A stretch of 64,000 bases of DNA, from the NCBI GenBank assembly GCA_003352285.1, contig QQVN01000003.1:516490-580489 (forward strand). Reading direction: 5' to 3'. The position numbers and the translations under genes were made by a program. The notes under the pieces were generated by a model. The model searched no databases and was not told where the DNA came from. It worked only from the letters and a program-made list of their open reading frames with translations. How positions within the stretch are numbered: position 1 is the first letter of the stretch; the number at the start of each line of letters is the position of its first letter. The DNA is from Thermoproteota archaeon. Its GTDB lineage: Archaea > Thermoproteota > Nitrososphaeria > Nitrososphaerales > Nitrosopumilaceae. Below are positions 58,953 through 64,000 of this stretch, piece by piece.

Positions 58953-60551
58953 CTAGAATACCTCCTTTGGCCTATACTCGCCAAATACTTCACGGAATGT
59001 GTTGCTAATCTCACCAGTAGTACCATAAGCTTTTGCAGCATCAAGAATGTAAGGCATTAGATTCTCATCAGTATCTGCAACAGATTTTAGCTTTGATAGT
59101 GCATCCTCAACTTTTTTGGCATTTCTAGATGAGCGAAGTTTTTTGAGATCTTTATTTTGTTGTATCTCTACTTTATCATCAATACGCAATAGTTCGGGTG
59201 GTTTTTCATTGGCTTCAATGAATTTGTTGACGCCTACAAGGATTCTTTGTTCCTCATCAGCTTCTTTTTTGAGTCGGTATGCATTTTGTCTAATTTCAGA
59301 TTGGAAGAATCCCTTTTCAATTGCTTTGATAGAGCCGCCCATCTTCTCAATTTTTTTAAGATAAGTCCAGACTCCATCTTCTATCTCATCACAAAGATAC
59401 TCAAGATAATGGGAACCAGCCATTGGATCAACTGTTTTTGTAATTCCACTCTCATATGCTACAATTTGTTGGGTTCTAAGTGCAATTTTTGCAGACTCTT
59501 GTGTTGGTAATGCAAGTGCTTCGTCTCTGGAGTTTGTATGCAATGATTGTGTTCCGCCAAGTACTGCAGCCATTGATTGAATTGCCACACGAACAATGTT
59601 GTTATCTGGTTGCTGAGCAGTAAGTGACTCCCCACTTGTTTGAGTATGGAATTTTAATTGTAATGATTTTGGATCCTTTGCGTGGAATTTTTCTTTTAGA
59701 ATTTTTGCATAAACTTTTCTTGCAACACGAAACTTGGCAATCTCTTCAAAGAATTCTATTGTACAGCAGAAGAAGAATGACAAACGAGGTGCAAAGTCAT
59801 CAATCTTTAATCCTTGATCCAGACATGTCTGAATATATGCAATTGCGTTTGCCAGGGTAAATGCAACTTCTTGTGTTGCAGTAGAGCCTGCTTCTCTCAT
59901 ATGGTATCCAGATATAGACACAGGATACCACTGTGGTACTTTTTTAGCACAATAACCAATCATGTCACCAATAATTCTCATAGAGGGTTGTGGTGGATAG
60001 ATGTAGGTATTTCTTGCAATGTACTCTTTGAGGATATCATTTTGGGTTGTACCACGTAGTTGTTCGCTTGATGAACCCTGGGATTCCCCTACTGCGATAT
60101 AATATGCAAGTAATGTAGATGCAGTTGAATTAATTGTCATAGAAGAGCTAACCTTACCTAAGGGAATTCCATCAAAAGCAGTCATCATGTCTTTTAGAGA
60201 AGCAATAGAAACTCCAACTTTTCCAACTTCACCTTCTGCTTGAGGAGAATCTGGGTCGTGCCCAATTTGAGTTGGTAAATCAAATGCCATGCTAAGGCCC
60301 GTCTGTCCTTTTTCTAACATGAACTTGAAGCGTTCATTTGTTAGCTTTGCATCACCAAATCCAGAGTACTGACGCATAGTCCAGAATCTATCTCGATACA
60401 TTCCTGCATGTATGCCACGAGTAAATGGATAGACTCCAGGTTCTTCCTTCTTTGTCTTCTTTGAAGACTTGTGAAAGACACGTTTTACTGGGATGTTAGA
60501 ATCAGTTACAAATTGCTTTTCAGGAGTTTTTGATTTTGCCATTTGAATCAC
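58953..60551 (-). CDS. mcmA: Methylmalonyl-CoA mutase, large (catalytic) subunit
   Basis: TIM-barrel catalytic subunit: signature GVYPFTRGIHAGMYRDRFWT near residue 38, RQYSGFG, and GTQSLHTNSRDEALALPT near 345. 532 aa without the C-terminal cobalamin-binding domain, so a separate B12 subunit must be encoded elsewhere. It isomerises methylmalonyl-CoA to succinyl-CoA in the 3HP/4HB cycle. Overlaps meaB by 4 bp. Confidence 0.95.
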   Translation of the reverse strand: MIQMAKSKTPEKQFVTDSNIPVKRVFHKSSKKTKKEEPGVYPFTRGIHAGMYRDRFWTMRQYSGFGDAKLTNERFKFMLEKGQTGLSMAFDLPTQIGHDPDSPQAEGEVGKVGVSIASLKDMMTAFDGIPLGKVSSSMTINSTASTLLAYYIAVGESQGSSSEQLRGTTQNDILKEYIARNTYIYPPQPSMRIIGDMIGYCAKKVPQWYPVSISGYHMREAGSTATQEVAFTLANAIAYIQTCLDQGLKIDDFAPRLSFFFCCTIEFFEEIAKFRVARKVYAKILKEKFHAKDPKSLQLKFHTQTSGESLTAQQPDNNIVRVAIQSMAAVLGGTQSLHTNSRDEALALPTQESAKIALRTQQIVAYESGITKTVDPMAGSHYLEYLCDEIEDGVWTYLKKIEKMGGSIKAIEKGFFQSEIRQNAYRLKKEADEEQRILVGVNKFIEANEKPPELLRIDDKVEIQQNKDLKKLRSSRNAKKVEDALSKLKSVADTDENLMPYILDAAKAYGTTGEISNTFREVFGEYRPKEVF

Positions 60552-61465
60552 TTTAACAATGCTTTTGTAATTTTATCTCCAGCTTCAAAGGGATTAATCT
60601 CACGTGCTTGTAATTTTTTAAGATATTTTGCATAGGTTTTATCAGAATTCAACAACGTAGTAATTTTTTCGTTAATGTTATTTAAAACAATATCTTTTAG
60701 CTCCGATTCTAATTGGCTCAGTTCTTGCTTCTTTTTTGTTTTCTTCTTTAAAGCCATTAATTCTTTGAGCTTCTTTGCAAATTCAGATATTCCCTTGTTC
60801 TTTTTTGTTGACGTCTTTAAGATGATAGGATTTTTTTCTGATGCTCCAATATAATCTCGTACTGCATCATATAGCTGAGATGCCCCATCCAAATCGCTTT
60901 TGTTTACAAGATAGACATCTCCAATCTCAGTTAATCCCGCCTTTATGGTTTGAATGCTATCTCCAGTGTGAGGATTAAAGACTACAACTGTAATATCGGC
61001 AATATTGGAAATTTCAATCTCAGTTTGGCCAGCACCCACACTTTCTATAATTATTGGGTTAAAGCCAGCATATTCTAAGACACGAATGCTATTTCTGACT
61101 GAATGAGATACTGCTCCAGTTGCGCCCCTAGATGCAATGCTTCGGATATAGGTGCCAGAATCAGTGGATTCAGTCATTCTAACTCTATCGCCTAAAATTG
61201 CACCACCGGTCACATGACTAGTAGGATCCACAGCGAGAACGGCAGGCTTGGTTCCCAATTTTCGAAGCTCTACTGAAGTCACATTGATTAAAGAACTCTT
61301 TCCTGCTCCAGCTGGTCCGGTAATTCCAATTATTGATGAGTTTCCAGTTTTTGAAAATATTTGCTTGATGAGTTTTCTTGCTTCTTTTTGATCATTTTCT
61401 ATTATTGATATCGCCTTTGCTATTGCGCCACGTTTACCTTTTTTGAGGTCAGTTAGCAGTGTCAA
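60548..61465 (-). CDS. meaB: Methylmalonyl-CoA mutase-associated GTPase (MeaB/ArgK)
   Basis: G3E-type GTPase that loads and protects the mutase cofactor. P-loop GITGPAGAGKSSLINV (~44-59), Asp-rich AVLAVDPTSHVTGGAILGDR, IESVGAGQTEIEI and the base motif NKSD are present. 305 aa. First gene of the meaB-mcmA-mce unit. Confidence 0.95.
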   Translation of the reverse strand: MTLLTDLKKGKRGAIAKAISIIENDQKEARKLIKQIFSKTGNSSIIGITGPAGAGKSSLINVTSVELRKLGTKPAVLAVDPTSHVTGGAILGDRVRMTESTDSGTYIRSIASRGATGAVSHSVRNSIRVLEYAGFNPIIIESVGAGQTEIEISNIADITVVVFNPHTGDSIQTIKAGLTEIGDVYLVNKSDLDGASQLYDAVRDYIGASEKNPIILKTSTKKNKGISEFAKKLKELMALKKKTKKKQELSQLESELKDIVLNNINEKITTLLNSDKTYAKYLKKLQAREINPFEAGDKITKALLK

Positions 61466-61507
61466 TGTCTGAAGTTAATTTTCCCACAATAAATTCTTGT
61501 ATGTTCT

Positions 61508-61915
61508 TTAAGTACTAAATATGACTGAAGGTACATCATCACCTACAGAGTGAATCTCGGTCTTTAGTTCAATTGTCCCAAAATCAGGATGATTAATTTT
61601 TAAAACAATTGGATGAATAGACCAACCATATTTTGGAGGTTCAGAAAATAAGACACGCTCGACAAACTGATAATCATCAAAAGTTTTTTGGTATGAATCT
61701 TCCATTCCCAATATCTCCATTATAACAGATGAGGTTCTTTGTGTTTTATCTGCAAAGATTATTTCGGCGTACTGTTCCTCAGGATAATACGTGGCATCAA
61801 TAGAAAATGATTCTCTAAGTCTTTGGTGATCAGGGGATTCTGCAGTGATTAAAAATAAAATTGCAAGAGAAGATAAAGCTAAAACAGACAATAAAGGAAA
61901 AATTTTTTTTGGCAT
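61508..61915 (-). CDS. Small exported protein of unknown function
   Basis: 135 aa with an N-terminal signal or anchor helix (residues 5-24, IFPLLSVLALSSLAILFLIT) and a beta-rich extracellular domain ending DDVPSVIFST. No Cys or catalytic motif. Starts 6 bp after the aminopeptidase gene ends, on the same strand. Family not recognised. Confidence 0.72.
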   Translation of the reverse strand: MPKKIFPLLSVLALSSLAILFLITAESPDHQRLRESFSIDATYYPEEQYAEIIFADKTQRTSSVIMEILGMEDSYQKTFDDYQFVERVLFSEPPKYGWSIHPIVLKINHPDFGTIELKTEIHSVGDDVPSVIFST

Positions 61916-61920
61916 AAACT

Positions 61921-64000
61921 CTAGTTGAATTCAGTTCTTAGCTGTTTTAAGAATTTAGAATGAATTTGGATTATTTCAAGTGTTTGCTCTAAAGTTCTCT
62001 CAGTACCAGGAGTAGGATTTTGTTTGAAAAACCTGCGAATTTCTTTTTCCATTGATTCATCTGCAACAAGTGAAATACTTGCAACAATTCTATTAAACAA
62101 AGGATTGCCATGTCCAACTTTTTTGCTCAATGATCTCCAATTCTTTTTTAGCCAAGGCCAAAGAATTTTTTTGCCTGCCTGATTGTTTGCTACGCGAATT
62201 ATAGGAAGCTGCATGTTTTGTGAACGAACTGCGGGGGTTTGAGAGAATGCCAGTGATTTTAAGAGTAATTTTTCATCATTAAAGCTACACATTGCCCCAA
62301 GGAATCGAAGTTTCTCTTCCTGGGTACTGGTCTTATTGTAAAGATGGGTTAGTTTTTGATGCATCTTTGAGTCACCTGCCAAAGCAACTAAAGAGTACAC
62401 AGTATCCCTTAAATCTGGACGTAACGAGGAGGGATTTTTGAGGAATTTCTGGAATCTGATTTTGGATTCTTCGATTACTTCTTCATTGCCTAATTTACCT
62501 AGTGCGTGTATTGCAAAGCTTCGCAACAATGCATCTGTATGATTTTCTTTTGGTTTAGGATCCCATCCTAATCGATTAAATATTTTCTCAAAGTAATTTC
62601 TTGCATACTCCTTGATAATTGGATTAAAAGATTCGCCAATTGTTCTATCGTATAATGAATATAGGTTATTTGCAACATTTACGGAGGAAAGATAATTCTC
62701 CTCATCATGATATGCATCAGTAAAGTCAAGATAGTTCTGGAGAGATTCATCACCTGAAACACATAATGCAAATAGATCATTTTGGATAGCCCATCTATCA
62801 ATATGAGAAATTGATTTGTTATCAACAAGCATTTTTAGATCAATTAGCATTCCTTCATCATATTTTACTCGGTAGAATCCATGTCGTCCTGAATTAATCA
62901 CAACACCATTTTGTGAATTGATTTTAATCTTATCACTTTTCTTTGTAAGTAATTTCTTTACATCTTTTTTATCAGAGTGAAGAGTGATTGGAACATGCCA
63001 AAGTCCTTTGTTGGTACCTTTTGCATTTAGAAGAAATCTTTTTTGTGATAAAATCAATAATGAATCTTTTTGGTTAACTTCAACTACGGGGAATCCGATT
63101 TGTTTTATCCATGAATCCATCATTGCACGTACAGGAAGTTTTGAAACTTTACCGATTGCATCCCACAGGTCATATCCAGCAGCGTTTTTGTATTTGTGCT
63201 TTGTCAAATAATGTTTCAAACCATTTCTGAAATTTTTCTCACCGACATAGTTTTCTAGCATACGCAAGACACATCCTCCTTTATCATAGGATATTGCATC
63301 AAATATCTCCCGAATCTCAGATGGAGAGTTTACCTTTACATCAATTGGGTGAGATGATTTTAGGGAATCAAGTCCCATTGCAACATTCATTGCATCTTCG
63401 ACAAACTGGTCCCAAAGTTCCCATTCAGGATAGAATTTATCCACGAATTTTGTGGCCATATACGTAGCAAAGCTCTCATTTAGCCACAAATCATTCCACC
63501 ATTTCATGGTGACAAGGTTGCCAAACCATTGATGGGCAATCTCATGAGATATTACTTCTGCAATGAACTGCTTTGTTTTTGTCGAAGATACCTTTGGATC
63601 ATAAAGTAAAATTGTCTCCCTAAATGTAATAGCGCCCCAATTTTCCATAGCACCTGCTGCAAAGTCAGGAATTGCGATGAGATCAAGTTTAGGTAATGGA
63701 TATTTTATGCCAAAATAATTTTCGTATGATTTTAATAATTTTTTTCCAAGTTCTAAGGAAAACTTTCCTTGGGAACGTTTTCCTTTTGTGGTGATAACAC
63801 GAACTTCAGTTTTTCCAATTTTTCCTCTGAGGTACTCAAATTCACCAACTCCAAGATAAACCAAATATGTTGACATTGTTGGAGTTTGTGAAAATACATA
63901 ACGAATTTTGTCTCTAATTTTTTGTTTTGATTTGACTGGCATGTTTGAGATTGCCGTGAAGTTTTTTGCTACAACAAGGGAGATTTCAAAGGTTGCTTTT
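61921..64000 (-). CDS. M1-family aminopeptidase (N-terminus cut by window edge)
   Basis: Zinc aminopeptidase N family. GAMENWGAITFRE substrate loop is followed by the zinc site HEIAHQWFGNLVTMKWWNDL and downstream ESFATYMA Glu. The long helical ERAP-like C-terminal domain runs to 61921. The frame stays open past the internal Met at 63942 to the window edge (codons for KATFEISLVVAKNFTAISN, the usual M1 beta-domain), so the gene starts outside the window. At least 692 residues are visible. Confidence 0.96.
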   Translation of the reverse strand, partial: KATFEISLVVAKNFTAISNMPVKSKQKIRDKIRYVFSQTPTMSTYLVYLGVGEFEYLRGKIGKTEVRVITTKGKRSQGKFSLELGKKLLKSYENYFGIKYPLPKLDLIAIPDFAAGAMENWGAITFRETILLYDPKVSSTKTKQFIAEVISHEIAHQWFGNLVTMKWWNDLWLNESFATYMATKFVDKFYPEWELWDQFVEDAMNVAMGLDSLKSSHPIDVKVNSPSEIREIFDAISYDKGGCVLRMLENYVGEKNFRNGLKHYLTKHKYKNAAGYDLWDAIGKVSKLPVRAMMDSWIKQIGFPVVEVNQKDSLLILSQKRFLLNAKGTNKGLWHVPITLHSDKKDVKKLLTKKSDKIKINSQNGVVINSGRHGFYRVKYDEGMLIDLKMLVDNKSISHIDRWAIQNDLFALCVSGDESLQNYLDFTDAYHDEENYLSSVNVANNLYSLYDRTIGESFNPIIKEYARNYFEKIFNRLGWDPKPKENHTDALLRSFAIHALGKLGNEEVIEESKIRFQKFLKNPSSLRPDLRDTVYSLVALAGDSKMHQKLTHLYNKTSTQEEKLRFLGAMCSFNDEKLLLKSLAFSQTPAVRSQNMQLPIIRVANNQAGKKILWPWLKKNWRSLSKKVGHGNPLFNRIVASISLVADESMEKEIRRFFKQNPTPGTERTLEQTLEIIQIHSKFLKQLRTEFN

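Noticed and set aside
1-64000. rRNA, tRNA, CRISPR array, insertion sequence or prophage
   Set aside because: Looked for T-arm motifs, regularly spaced repeats, transposase or integrase motifs and phage structural genes; none was found.

Overview
The window is AT-rich, gene-dense archaeal DNA that reads as a chromosome segment of an ammonia-oxidising thaumarchaeon (Nitrososphaerota, Nitrosopumilus/Nitrosarchaeum type). Supporting signs are eukaryote-like information genes (S25e, S26e, RpoK, aRF1, Alba, family B DNA polymerase, deoxyhypusine synthase), a PEFG-CTERM surface protein, orphan receiver proteins, many zinc microproteins, TrmB- and wHTH-type regulators, methylmalonyl-CoA mutase genes as used in the thaumarchaeal 3-hydroxypropionate/4-hydroxybutyrate cycle, and many leaderless genes with a TATA box about 25-28 bp before an ATG, GTG or TTG start. 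No rRNA, tRNA, CRISPR array, insertion sequence or prophage was seen.

Layout. 0.4-5 kb: a type IV filament assembly module (ATPase plus two GspF/TadC membrane proteins) and a TrmB regulator. 5-13.4 kb: a metal island, with an FTR1 iron permease overlapping a hydantoinase/oxoprolinase gene, a PEFG-CTERM surface protein carrying the same helical module as FTR1, two tandem paralogous wHTH regulators, cbtA/cbtB and a divergent DUF4443-type regulator. 13.5-17.2 kb: DsbA-like protein, aRF1, receiver protein, HIT protein, His-rich membrane protein. 17.2-19.7 kb: two long hairpins, microproteins, a degenerate cupredoxin-like protein and a small regulator cluster. 19.8-29.4 kb: ilvD, a GC-rich structured intergenic element, trpEGDCBA and pyrG. 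29.6-39 kb: NAD kinase fused to wHTH, MFS transporter, PfkB kinase, histidine kinase, S26e, phosphatidyltransferase, cold-shock protein, ureohydrolase, second receiver protein, thrS. 39-49.5 kb: deoxyhypusine synthase, S25e, rpoK, Alba, asparagine-synthetase-like protein, archaellin-like protein, aldo/keto reductase, UbiA prenyltransferase and small proteins. 49.5-64 kb: Hef-like helicase, deoxycytidylate deaminase, PolB, SemiSWEET, tpiA, ppdK, the meaB-mcmA-mce operon and a truncated M1 aminopeptidase.

The most interesting result is a set of apparently local regulons read directly from promoter DNA. An 18-bp palindrome of form ATTCYA-N6-TAGAAY sits just upstream of the promoters of the FTR1 gene, the PEFG-CTERM gene and the tandem wHTH pair, linking them in one probable metal regulon. 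A different 13-bp palindrome (TTAACWATGTTAA) occurs before the cupredoxin-like gene and in the divergent promoter of the wHTH gene at 18.8-19.1 kb. The cbtB/DUF4443 divergent promoter carries two further perfect palindromes, and the trp operon has its own. Functional assignments come from motifs and family knowledge; no database search was possible.
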